A stretch of DNA of 19,598 bases from Willaertia magna (Eukaryota; Heterolobosea; Eutetramitea; Acrasida; Naegleriidae). This document shows positions 11,901 to 18,399 of the stretch, one piece after another. A program made the position numbers and the translations under genes. The notes under the pieces are model-generated. The model was not told the origin of the DNA. It did not search any database and saw nothing but the letters and a program-made list of their open reading frames with translations. The DNA is taken from NCBI GenBank assembly GCA_902984215.1, contig CADWAF010000209.1, positions 1 to 19,598 of the forward strand. Direction: 5' to 3'. Numbering within the stretch: the stretch's first letter is position 1; each line of letters starts with the position of its first letter.

Positions 11901-12728
11901 TAGTTTCAATGTCTGTTTCCAATATGTATAAAAAGAAATGATAAAATTCTCCATATATTCCTTTGTGTTTTTTGGCTCTAAGCAAAATTGAACAACCTTT
12001 TCCAAGTGCTCATATTCAGGACGAGGAAAAGATAATGTTGGTATTTCTTTAAGTTTATGAATTAATTGTTTCCTCTCATTTCTGTAATCTAAAAAAGTTT
12101 TATGTAATATATCGTTTGAAACCGAACTAAAAGTAAATTTTTCTGGTTCTCTTGTAAGTAAGGAATTCCTTCCATCAATCAACTCATCCCTTTTCTTTTG
12201 AAGTTTTTCCAGTTCAAACTCTAGTAATACTTCTGATAATGTCACATCTTCAGTTGGGGGAGTGGCAAAAATTGGTTGATCAACTAGTGAATTGAAACCT
12301 ATATATTTTTTTTGTAATTCTTTTACAATTTTTACTTTATCTCTTTCAAACTCCTCTTCTTCTTCAATGATCATTTCATCACTATTTTCATTTGCCATTC
12401 CAACCTCCGATAAAACATTCGAAAGATTTATAGTTTTATCCAAACGGACTGATTCCTTTTGAGGGGTAACTTTCTGTTCTTCATTTTCTTCTAATAAGGC
12501 AGAAACTGCACTATTAGAATCTATAATTTGTACAACCGAAGAATACATAGAAGAGCTCATTTCTTTACCAGTAATCAGATTATTTCCATCATTATTCAAT
12601 GGTGATAACTTATTTCTAGATTCCCTTACACTTCTATCCGTTAAGCCTCCGTTATTACTGAATGAATTTGTTGATAGCAAAAGTGATTGAAAATTAGTTG
12701 ATCCTCTTACATCAATGCTTTTCCTCAT
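5964..12728 (-). CDS. CCDC162-like giant coiled-coil protein
   Basis: An uninterrupted 6765-nt reading frame (2254 aa) starting at the ATG at 12728; an in-frame TTG lies 21 nt upstream and is rejected as a start. Residues 1-130 are Ser/Asn-rich and then Glu-rich. The long middle (about 150-1550) is helical and fits the CCDC162 (DUF4549-type) family, including FFISESDSRALQYY near residue 977 and a following stretch rich in conserved aromatic and hydrophobic positions. Long coiled coils occupy about 1570-2085, with heptad-like Glu/Lys/Leu patterns. The last 100 residues are Ser/Thr/Pro/Arg-rich and basic, the kind of tail often seen in microtubule-associated proteins. CCDC162-type proteins are found mainly in organisms with cilia or flagella, so an axonemal or basal-body role is likely but inferred. 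The start codon is only 60 nt from the LZIC stop upstream. The ORF is certain; the family name is from memory of its general pattern. Confidence 0.8.
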   Translation of the reverse strand: MRKSIDVRGSTNFQSLLLSTNSFSNNGGLTDRSVRESRNKLSPLNNDGNNLITGKEMSSSMYSSVVQIIDSNSAVSALLEENEEQKVTPQKESVRLDKTINLSNVLSEVGMANENSDEMIIEEEEEFERDKVKIVKELQKKYIGFNSLVDQPIFATPPTEDVTLSEVLLEFELEKLQKKRDELIDGRNSLLTREPEKFTFSSVSNDILHKTFLDYRNERKQLIHKLKEIPTLSFPRPEYEHLEKVVQFCLEPKNTKEYMENFIISFYTYWKQTLKLKYASIVNRYHKYSDNSEIIERVEGLYKIRVREIEKEYEKTSARLNELKMLKTTEEKEKNIIKLNDFHVIIRKQLYDLRTRKKLDLFTTKVKWLCYSDRYNLFKKTFEFQQNSDVTAPAITTSKKEIDDQLENLKDCVEIKKTPSEETGQEFLYVVRNRFDAIFKAQSAKLKILPYPYKDSVENTDLKEKKLELTAENITYLKEATWVNEQQIIKPEIDSICEKQGIIFNQQRLDSQLQVEAGFLHTNELQYARKRLKEQADTHFRRANVEEEVQPYLNEGQISEREKSSNMSEEEINKIEGGKGSVNKIAAIYLLRYIRIREFKRKLLDILNYFRSIEKRLYYDQVGCATKSSSPSYIKLYYTKPDDIEKIESSNNLPLNITKKEDIYSLHLKRDIIIKDANGLKILYDAAIKDFENTEERLLKIGSYFILKNLEHFKYFQVDRFMVLEGLYESETWFQDSKRKVIDCFMEAYEHCYEPKERKRLAQIIINIMHKTPKLNMEAHYFSESYASEIICLELYHSLLRDIIKDQMKDEKEFLNSIHKSLDKTKSETSGIPDNTIDDKYLQIELFPGSYRTSILDFYTSLSIIGRLHEMVESSVNEIINGFKFSNVLAVNAIRRTILQQSIVEWKLLTKEEKVQKTVQQRLVEERIAVEDNIIMEDPCEVIACVQELINEEKGIQQSEFLVLGQDGDDALRETEGGFFISESDSRALQYYSNLIEMITLWRGLTQELYETDVLSNIYVYQGQVVGTTQKVGAVLNPINFETENTIYHLETDVESYKTSEVVSVRTQFLTNLAIVEFDNSMAELNLNTLEGIKRLLHNVGLGELRRIYQFQLVQRILLQVSVRYNQVPLDDYYIGQETNEFFLTAMNTNNISDEHKVTHLSKEDVQDYFILLNTIKIPIRQVILKEYQKMSDGIIQGKRPNMIRKHLRELKFRLAEQYCQSIMKSIQPFVFKVQIMNILRDFRHLLSTVEGTTGFGIGKPDHRVQVSARFMTQKLPTDSKDSLNKCILAKDGEVVNVTYIPHFVQILTLDFIPEEEENNNFDSLHSLLKILQRNYLITKFWCVELQTVVPLVGVASNEGFGLENTLYEQVRGLCAELDHLRQPENTPSVIEFLSNKCELLYYKCILALDSVKHKFRRESNFAAGTFVEEYMNGLMNVPKKSYCYDEDVFAILSAHLSKERRIKYDGLDTINVHSVPLKILNRFLFKLNEPERNYYSAESIAVSLLFDEVLTEEKLYATSMPEQSVSSQLEFAKFSMVTMLMRENFLQLSCDNAKYMLQDEEKMDELYSSTIKKKAKRIYEKEIRGAMIAAQKEQEKQQYHDSHEVYEAASLQRPKKKREKEFRQKQIKVLGNEISKILIINAIQELKDVCNVLRKETRKSKKESEDEYDLINSDGKLEIFHNFLSIISKNINRTKTKNGEVLITVSEKEFERALEQTGQKLQQWKHEQLQFLEKTSNNLIEKIKRNFFIEEQKVKYLLYKRDIDRKSLRRRIEAEVDDRNYDLVFLVNTLLMQNKELENKNRTVKSEVRKHLVIEYEDLVRALYKELIAANGKVAQYKKDVLRNLDQKFIEVKESTLLDIVNQQDVGDLTLKKKALEVIIEDNEVNSLRRENEDLNIQYKQLQILQKLKLASLEAKYDKLIRESEKKRDEALKELYSSKYEVGLRENQLRQELIKTQQQLSNAEMEVEQLRKDLQLQIKNKQKLVNWKVKNAQLLDELEVKVEKYERWSHTNVDKLLLELEEKKREAEQYSKLKERIKEKTNAVEIKSQKTIDSLKKKLLQEQKLKNKVMKQLSETKGQKSDIESEGVWQSRYWSAMEELSSYQKEILLLKNYIEKSGIIVPIELDERTDTPLFKQNSSLINELSLVRKSSTVLRPISAETSSVLQLTNNTTTTTPGRKSRPTTVSSSRASKPPSSLHTPILPTRPITVLPNYNNTIKKPVKTPSSNSLTLQRRALSAGIKRTSSTSKIDEDK

Positions 12729-12750
12729 TTTTTTATGTAAAGGATTCAAT

Positions 12751-12759
12751 TTTTGGCGG
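12751..12759 (+). promoter_or_regulatory. E2F-like site TTTTGGCGG
   Basis: The GC-rich word TTTTGGCGG stands out in the 60-nt AT-rich gap between the LZIC stop and the CCDC162-like ATG, ending 23 nt before that ATG on the coding strand. It resembles E2F/DP sites (TTTSGCG core). Position is suggestive; a single short match has little statistical weight. Confidence 0.2.
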
Positions 12760-12788
12760 TAAATTTTTCTGTTAATTAATTTGTTTTA

Positions 12789-13376
12789 TTATTTCTTTTT
12801 TTGAAGTAAATGATGAACACTTTGTTGTACATTAATACTTGAATCAAAATCATCATTATTATTGTTAGTATTGTTAGTAGTAGTTGTGGAAGAATTATCA
12901 AATAGACCTTTCATTTGGTTTGTCATATTTTGATTTAAAAATCGTAAATCATCTTCACTCAGCATACTTGGATTAAGTTTTCTTAAAGCACTTAATAATT
13001 CCGATTTCTTAAAATTATAAATTTCTTGGCCTATATGAGTTTTTTCTACTTCTAATTGTTCCAATTTAATTTTTATTTGATTAACATCTTTTTCTGCAAA
13101 TAATTTAATAACTTGAGGTGTTTTAAAAGCTTCACTACAAGCGGCTTTTATTGCTAATTGATAAGAACGAATTTCATCAATTTTTAAAGATTTATTTAAA
13201 TGTTCTAAAGTTTTTTGAAATTCTTCTAATTGAGAAAGTGTTTCTTTTTTAATTTCTAAATATTCTTCTTCACTATCTAATTCTTCCTTACAATCTTCTA
13301 CATCTTGTAATTGTTTCAATAATCTATCTAATTGTTGTTTTGTTTGTTGTTTAAGCTTTTCTTGTTCACTACTCAT
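12789..13376 (-). CDS. LZIC homologue (leucine zipper and ICAT domain protein)
   Basis: A 195-aa single-exon protein starting at the ATG at 13376. It aligns from end to end with animal LZIC (about 190 aa). An N-terminal coiled coil has QLDRLLKQLQDVEDCKEELD (residues 15-34) and the KKETLSQLEEF block. A middle block follows (QLAIKAACSEAFKTPQVIKL). The C-terminal ICAT-like part contains LSALRKLNP with EDDLRFL. The Asn/Thr-run and Gln-Lys tail after about residue 160 is lineage-specific. ICAT domains bind beta-catenin armadillo repeats in animals; LZIC itself is reported not to act like ICAT there and its role is poorly defined, so no partner is claimed. It lies on the same strand as the TM2 terminal exon (154 nt upstream) and the CCDC162-like gene (60 nt downstream). 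Confidence 0.9.
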   Translation of the reverse strand: MSSEQEKLKQQTKQQLDRLLKQLQDVEDCKEELDSEEEYLEIKKETLSQLEEFQKTLEHLNKSLKIDEIRSYQLAIKAACSEAFKTPQVIKLFAEKDVNQIKIKLEQLEVEKTHIGQEIYNFKKSELLSALRKLNPSMLSEDDLRFLNQNMTNQMKGLFDNSSTTTTNNTNNNNDDFDSSINVQQSVHHLLQKKK

Positions 13377-13530
13377 TTTTTGTTGAAAATTGATTAATTC
13401 ATTCTTCCATCAGCACAAACCCAAAAAGCAAAACAGTTTTTTACGTACGTAGATAGTTATTTGAAGAAAGAATAATAGATACTTTGAAAACGCAAATAAT
13501 AAAAATTATTAAAAGTTTATTATTGACTTT

Positions 13531-13851
13531 TTAAAAAGTCTTTTGTTCTGTAGTGGTTACAGTGACTTGCATTGGAGGTTGTTGTTGCATTGGTGGTTGT
13601 TGATAAGCTTCCATTGGTGGTGCAACATAACCTTGTGGTGGATAATATCCTTGTTGCATAGGTGGTGCTTGTACATATTGTGGTTGTTGCATTGGTGGAG
13701 CTTGAACATAACCTTGTTGAACATAAGGTTGTGGTTGTACATATTGTGGTTGTTGTTGAACAGTTGTTGTTTGTACAACTACTTGTTGTGTACCCTTTTC
13801 TCTCTTATTACATTCTTCAACCATCATTGGAATAAGAACTAAATCAATTAA
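13531..13851 (-). CDS. TM2-domain protein, C-terminal exon (exon 4)
   Basis: This exon begins after the acceptor ATTATAG at 13852 and runs 107 codons to a stop at 13531. It opens with LIDLVLIPMMVEE, the invariant end of a TM2 domain (IDLxLIP), and continues as a Pro/Gln/Tyr/Val-rich cytosolic-type tail with repeated units such as QAPPMQQPQYVQ and APPMQQGYYPPQGYV. Read alone it looks like a 98-aa low-complexity ORF from the ATG at 13827. The phase-0 acceptor and the TM2 ending show it is really the last exon of the gene whose exons 1-3 sit at 18400-18750. Joined, the protein is 154 aa: an 8-residue N-terminus, two membrane helices with the loop HRFYL, then the tail. TM2 proteins are small membrane proteins of uncertain function. 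The two halves are 4.5 kb apart here; see the repeat entries. Confidence 0.85.
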   Translation of the reverse strand, partial: LIDLVLIPMMVEECNKREKGTQQVVVQTTTVQQQPQYVQPQPYVQQGYVQAPPMQQPQYVQAPPMQQGYYPPQGYVAPPMEAYQQPPMQQQPPMQVTVTTTEQKTF

Positions 13852-13861
13852 CTATAATTAA

Positions 13862-13887
13862 TAGTTGTCAGCAATTAAAGAGATCAA
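13862..13887. repeat. 26-nt exact direct repeat X, copy 1 (junction)
   Basis: Identical to 18357-18382. This copy lies in the last intron of the TM2 gene: the 36 nt from 13887 down to the acceptor at 13852, plus 17 nt from 18399 down to 18383, make a normal 53-nt intron. It directly abuts the 25-nt repeat Y, sharing two A residues. The repeat is ordinary unique-looking intron sequence, not a transposon end. Confidence 0.95.
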
Positions 13888-15472
13888 GTATTGTCAATTT
13901 ATCATAAGACGACGACTCTTGAAAATGAATATTCTTACTAGTTGTGCTTTCCAATTTTGTAATCTTCTCCTTACCATTTGAATTTTCAAAATTTTGTTCT
14001 CTTTTTCTCTTAGTTTCGCTAACGGGTATAGAAGAAGAAGATGTAGAAGAAGAGCAGAATGAAATCCCCTCTGAACAAATCGTTTCATTAGTAGTTGATT
14101 TAGAATCACTTGAGGCATAATTATATTGTCTTTTCTTATTAAACTTCTTCTTATTATTCATTTCACTTTTCGTTTTGCTTCTTACCCAAAATGTTTCAGA
14201 TCTACCTAGAACATGACCTTCACTATTTACAATTTGAATGAAACATACTTTTCTTTCTCCCTTTGTAATTTCCTTTTGTTTTTCTTGTGGCACAGAAGCT
14301 ATTAATTGTTGTTTAGCTTCTTTCCTTTTCTTTAACTTAGTAGTGTTGTCTCTCTTAATTGCAACAATAATATCTAATATAGAACTATCTTTTCTATTTG
14401 GTCTAATTTCATATAGTGGACTGCTTTGCTCCAGTAAAGTATAATTTAAATTATCGTTATATAATTCCATGTCACTCTTAATTAAAAGCGTTCTTAATTC
14501 AACTTTATATTCTTGAGTTAAATAAGTGGAAAGACTACTGTCTGAAGGGAGTGGAAACTGTATGGAAATATAGTTGTTGACAAACACTGATAATCTAGTT
14601 GGGTTGTTGTTACTGCATTTCTCAAATTGTGGATTGCACTTTATCTCGATAATTGATTGAACAAAATCTTTTTGTTTTGAATCTTGTGAAATTTTTGAAA
14701 AATCATTAATCAGACAATCTTGTAGCTGCTTGTGGAGTCCTGACATAGAATTCTCTTCACTGATTAACATTGGAGAATTATTAAGGAAAAAGGATAGTTG
14801 TAATTGCTCTTCGGTAATTGAACTATTTGTACTTTCTTTCTTACTGGCAACAGACATGCAATCATTATTGATTTCTTGTATTGTGATTGCTGGAATGGTA
14901 TTCCCTATTGCATGTGGTTCATGTTCTGGAGATTTTAGGTCATTACATGCCAAGGATGGGGTAGTTGATCTATAAGGAACATGTCTATTGTTTAAACGTC
15001 TAACGCCATTAAGTTGAATGACATTACTCAAAACTTGATGGTTAATAGGTTGACTATCAACCGAGGAGGAATTTTCAGCATTATTTTCTGTACATGCGAT
15101 TATACATGGTTCATTATTTATATTTGTTAAATGTTTAGATGTAATACATGCACAAAGGGTATCTACATGATCTTTTTCTTCGTCTTTCAAAAAGTCAAAA
15201 GTTTCTTCTTCGAAATAGTTTTGAAAGTTAGATGTGGCACATGTATACCAATCTTCATCAGGGATACAACTTGACACATTTAACATGTCTAAGAAGGACA
15301 GATCACCTTCATTATGTAAGCGTTGGTAATAGACATTATTTCCTAATAGTTGTTGTTGATTGGGGATTGTGGTGGGATAAGAAAATAACGAGTTTTCTAA
15401 CCAATTAATAGCATCCCCATTTAAATTAAAGTTGCTGTTGTTATTATTGTTATTATTCATGCTATTGTTCAT
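13868..15472 (-). CDS. putative nuclear DNA-binding/regulatory protein, paralogue 2 (3' end chimeric)
   Basis: A 534-aa frame from the ATG at 15472. It begins with a poly-Asn stretch (about residues 5-13). Its core (about 279-440) matches the protein at 4671-5915: CNPQFEKC at 279-286 followed by PTRLSVFV, KRDNTTK with a KKRKEAK basic tract, and FIQIVNSEGHVLGRSETFW (from 411) ending in RSKTKSEM. A Ser-rich stretch and a second basic patch follow. No named domain is recognised; a transcription factor is the best guess. The last residues DLFNC and the stop are read from repeat X, which belongs to the TM2 intron, so they are probably not real. The true C-terminus is most likely the piece at 19469-19597, which continues the same frame after SYDKLTIL and gives about 563 aa. 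Confidence 0.85.
   Translation of the reverse strand: MNNSMNNNNNNNSNFNLNGDAINWLENSLFSYPTTIPNQQQLLGNNVYYQRLHNEGDLSFLDMLNVSSCIPDEDWYTCATSNFQNYFEEETFDFLKDEEKDHVDTLCACITSKHLTNINNEPCIIACTENNAENSSSVDSQPINHQVLSNVIQLNGVRRLNNRHVPYRSTTPSLACNDLKSPEHEPHAIGNTIPAITIQEINNDCMSVASKKESTNSSITEEQLQLSFFLNNSPMLISEENSMSGLHKQLQDCLINDFSKISQDSKQKDFVQSIIEIKCNPQFEKCSNNNPTRLSVFVNNYISIQFPLPSDSSLSTYLTQEYKVELRTLLIKSDMELYNDNLNYTLLEQSSPLYEIRPNRKDSSILDIIVAIKRDNTTKLKKRKEAKQQLIASVPQEKQKEITKGERKVCFIQIVNSEGHVLGRSETFWVRSKTKSEMNNKKKFNKKRQYNYASSDSKSTTNETICSEGISFCSSSTSSSSIPVSETKRKREQNFENSNGKEKITKLESTTSKNIHFQESSSYDKLTILDLFNC
13886..13910. repeat. 25-nt exact repeat Y, copy 1 (junction)
   Basis: Identical to 19574-19598, the last bases of the window. 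It encodes SYDKLTIL on the minus strand in both places, in the same frame. Identity stops exactly where this copy meets repeat X and where the other copy meets the window end. Confidence 0.95.
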
Positions 15473-16075
15473 AGTAAAGTACTAAACCTTCCAGTTATAC
15501 TGCTATTTTATTTGTGTGAAATCAGTCAGACGCCGAGGTAATTATCAGCTATCACTTTCTATGGAAACCGTAAAATTGCTTTTGGCTGAAGATGTTGATA
15601 GAAATGTGTTTTATAGAAGTCGAAAGGGCTTTTTCTTTGTAACTAGAACTGTTTCTTCAAAAGGTTTGCGTTGGTGGTGTCAATAAATATAATTTTTTCG
15701 TTGTATCAAAAGTCTTAAAAGTTTTGCAAAGCAAGGAGGTAACTGTTACTGTCTATTGGCTTTTAAATTAATTTTTTAATTCTATACATTAATGAGAACG
15801 TGTTGCCTCTTCTTATAGTGTTTTCTCATGGTGCACTTTGACTGGTTAGGAGTAATTGTGCCAACAAAGATATCAATAACTCACAAATACGTAGCATTTT
15901 TCCTTGTTCCTATGGACTTATTTGGGGCTAATAAAGATAAGCAGGACTATTGGATTTAAAACATTTCAAAACGCTACCATTGTAGTGCAAATCTTAAATA
16001 ATTATCTTAATTGTTGTTTGTTGTTCAGAACTTTTGTTCAGAACTTGCCTTAAAATAAATATAATTAAATATTTA
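15473..16075. promoter_or_regulatory. 603-nt intergenic region upstream of paralogue 2
   Basis: Holds the presumed promoter of paralogue 2 and the 3' flank of the glucosidase gene, both on the minus strand. No credible ORF is seen. GGTGCACTTT at 15830-15839 matches elements upstream of paralogue 1. A perfect 13-nt tandem duplication lies at 16021-16046. An AATAAA-type polyadenylation word lies just past the glucosidase stop near 16070. Confidence 0.4.
16021..16046. repeat. 13-nt perfect tandem duplication
   Basis: TTGTTCAGAACTT occurs twice back to back (16021-16033 and 16034-16046) in the 3' flank of the glucosidase gene. It is probably replication slippage. Confidence 0.8.
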
Positions 16076-18356
16076 TTATTGCAGAGCTATTTTACAAGGA
16101 GAGGCACACGTTTGAAGAGCATTTGAAGATAATGATTGCGTTTTGAATTTGTCTTTCAATTCGAATGACTGTCCGTTGACATTAGTTTTCATCACAACAT
16201 TAACTAATTGTTGAGGATTGTTGATGGATGTTCCATCAAATGAAATATCAAAAACAGCTCCTTGATAACAAACACCTCTCAATTTCATTGCATTGACACC
16301 AAGACCAATAAATGATTTTGGTTCAATTATCAAAGAATTATCTTGAACTCTCAATCCACCAAATCCATTGACAATACTTTGAATAAAACCTCCACTTCCA
16401 GTTAAGAAATTAAAACTACCCATATCTAAATAATGTTTATAAGGATTTGGAGTTTCTGTAAAGATATTAAAAGGTGATTGAATATTTAATAAAGATCTTT
16501 TAAAAGCATCATAAGCATTTGAATAATTTCCAACATCTAACCACGCAATTGTATTCATGCTAAAAGTCATTGCAGGACCATCAGGCCAAATATAACTTTG
16601 TTCAAAGATAACGTCATTTAAACGAACTTGTTTTGTCATATTTAATTGTAAAGGATATCCTAAAAGAACAATATCTGCTTGTTTAACGTAATCTAAGAAA
16701 TAAGTATTTCCTCTTGGGAAGTTATCATATTCGTAATGTCTTTGTTTTTGTGTATCAAATAGAATTGTTAATTTATCAGCAATTGTGTCAAATTCTGTAG
16801 TGATGGGTTTACCTAAAGTTCTTGCTGCCTTATTTGCAAATCTTAATGAAATTTGAGCAACAGCATTGGTAAATACTTCATCATTTACTCCACTATACAA
16901 AGGAAATCCAATACCTTTATTTCACAAATATGTCCATCAAATAAGGCATCAATCAAAAATTATAAAAATTATTAATTTCACTTACCAAATTCATCAGGAC
17001 CTACAACCTTTCTTATATGATATTTTCCATCATCCTTAGATAATACAACCCTACTTTTCCAAAATAAGGCAATTTGATAAGCAATAGGAAAACCAACCCT
17101 CTCCAACCACTTTTTATCTTTCGTTAAATTCCAATATAATTCTAAAGCAAACCCAATATCACCTGTAATGTGTTGCTCTAATTCATTAAATAAAGCAATT
17201 AAATCGACTTCCCTTCCAGAAAAACCAGTTTGAAAAGGATACATAGCTCCTTCATATTTATAATGTTTTGCGTGATTTAAAGCTTGTTCTAATCTTTCGA
17301 AACGATATTCTAATAAAGTTTTTGCAAAATCTGGATATAAGTAAGCTAAAGAGGGCAAAACAAAAACTTCTTGATCCCAAAAGACAAGACCTTGATAGGC
17401 GTTGGTACTTATTCCACCAGGTGAGACACCAGCGAAATAGTCAGTTCTTATTGCGCTAAGTAGATAATATAAGGTGCTATTGATTTGTAAAGCTAATTGT
17501 GGATTTCCTTCAATTTCTATACCATGTTGCCAAATGTCATTCCATAATTTAATATGTGATTGATATAAATCATCACTTGATAGGGAAGATGCCTTTTTAA
17601 AATCCATTTCTGCATCTTGCAATGGATTATTAGAATCAATTGATGATCTAATAGTTGTAAAAAATAAAAAGGATTGTTTTGTATTCGATTTTACAGAAAT
17701 ACTTGATGGAACGTTTGACGTGACAAGTGAAACATTTACTTGTAAACTATCTGGAGTTTCTAAACGTGTTAATTGACCTTCCATACAAATAGCATTATTA
17801 TTTAATTTACAATTCACAGAATGAAAGGAAATATCTTTACTTGGTGAACTTTCTTTTCTTAATAAATTAAAACTAACATCTTCCTTATTTTGTAAATTAT
17901 CAATTATAATTTCGTGGATTAATAAAGAACGAAATTGTCTATGCGCGTAATATCTTTGTTCAATAAGTGTTTCATTATTTAATAAATATCTTCTTAAATA
18001 CATTGCTCTTTCTAAATCTAATGCTGATCCAATTAAATTTAATGGTTTTTGTTGTAAATTTTTTTGTAAATTTGTAGATTGAAAAATGTCAATATTCATT
18101 GTTGATGGAATTCTAGCTCTTTCACTATGAAATCCAATTAATTTTTCAATAAAAGTTAATTTACCAACATAAATTAATCCAACATAAATAGAATCACTAT
18201 CAATAACAGTTCCTAAATAACCATTACTGATTGAAGGTAAAAAGTTTTTATCTGTTGGTTCTTGTTTAACAAAAATTAAATTTCCTTCTTTCATTCGTTG
18301 TTCCCAATTATTGTTTTCATTATTTGAATATTTATTTGTCAAATTAATTTTTGAAT
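16076..18356 (-). CDS. GH65-family glucosidase (PGGHG/ATHL1-like), 5' partial, two exons
   Basis: Exons at 18356-16986 and 16914-16076 are joined by a 71-nt GTAAGT...AAAG intron that restores DEFGIGFPLYSGVNDEV. About 735 residues are visible, against 737 in human PGGHG, so little is missing. Landmarks are SNGYLG and ERARIPS in the N-terminal sandwich, GLVFWDQE (the GH65-type WDxE block, near visible residue 320), EQHITGDIGFALE, GPDEF and then SGVNDEVFTNAVAQISLRFA. In PGGHG the Asp of FWD and the Glu of PDE belong to the carboxylates reported as catalytic; both are present. PGGHG removes glucose from glucosyl-galactosyl-hydroxylysine; GH65 relatives also act on trehalose-type disaccharides, so the protist substrate is open. 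No start or signal peptide is visible. The frame upstream of 18357 runs into repeat X, begins at a non-ATG codon after a stop, and no acceptor AG exists there. Sequence beyond 18356 therefore does not belong to this gene. Confidence 0.85.
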
Positions 18357-18382
18357 TAGTTGTCAGCAATTAAAGAGATCAA
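18357..18382. repeat. 26-nt exact direct repeat X, copy 2 (junction)
   Basis: Identical to 13862-13887 with mismatches immediately on both sides. On one side lies the truncated glucosidase gene, on the other the first 17 nt of the TM2 intron, beginning with the donor GTAAGT. The glucosidase 5' end and the TM2 3' end are both lost exactly here, which marks an abnormal junction. Confidence 0.95.
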
Positions 18383-18399
18383 ACAAAATCTTTACTTAC

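Noticed and set aside
13543..13842. 99-aa plus-strand ORF rich in Trp/Leu/Ile
   Set aside because: It is the antisense shadow of the Pro/Gln-rich TM2 tail; its composition is explained by that repeat.
18357..18369. Start of the glucosidase at the TTG at 18369
   Set aside because: Not a credible eukaryotic start, directly after a stop, and inside repeat X, which is TM2 intron sequence.
13888..18382. A 4.5-kb mobile element flanked by a 26-bp target-site duplication inside a TM2 intron
   Set aside because: The segment carries no transposase or terminal inverted repeats, its ends cut two other genes, and the second repeat Y at the window end is not explained. Block mis-ordering explains all joints.
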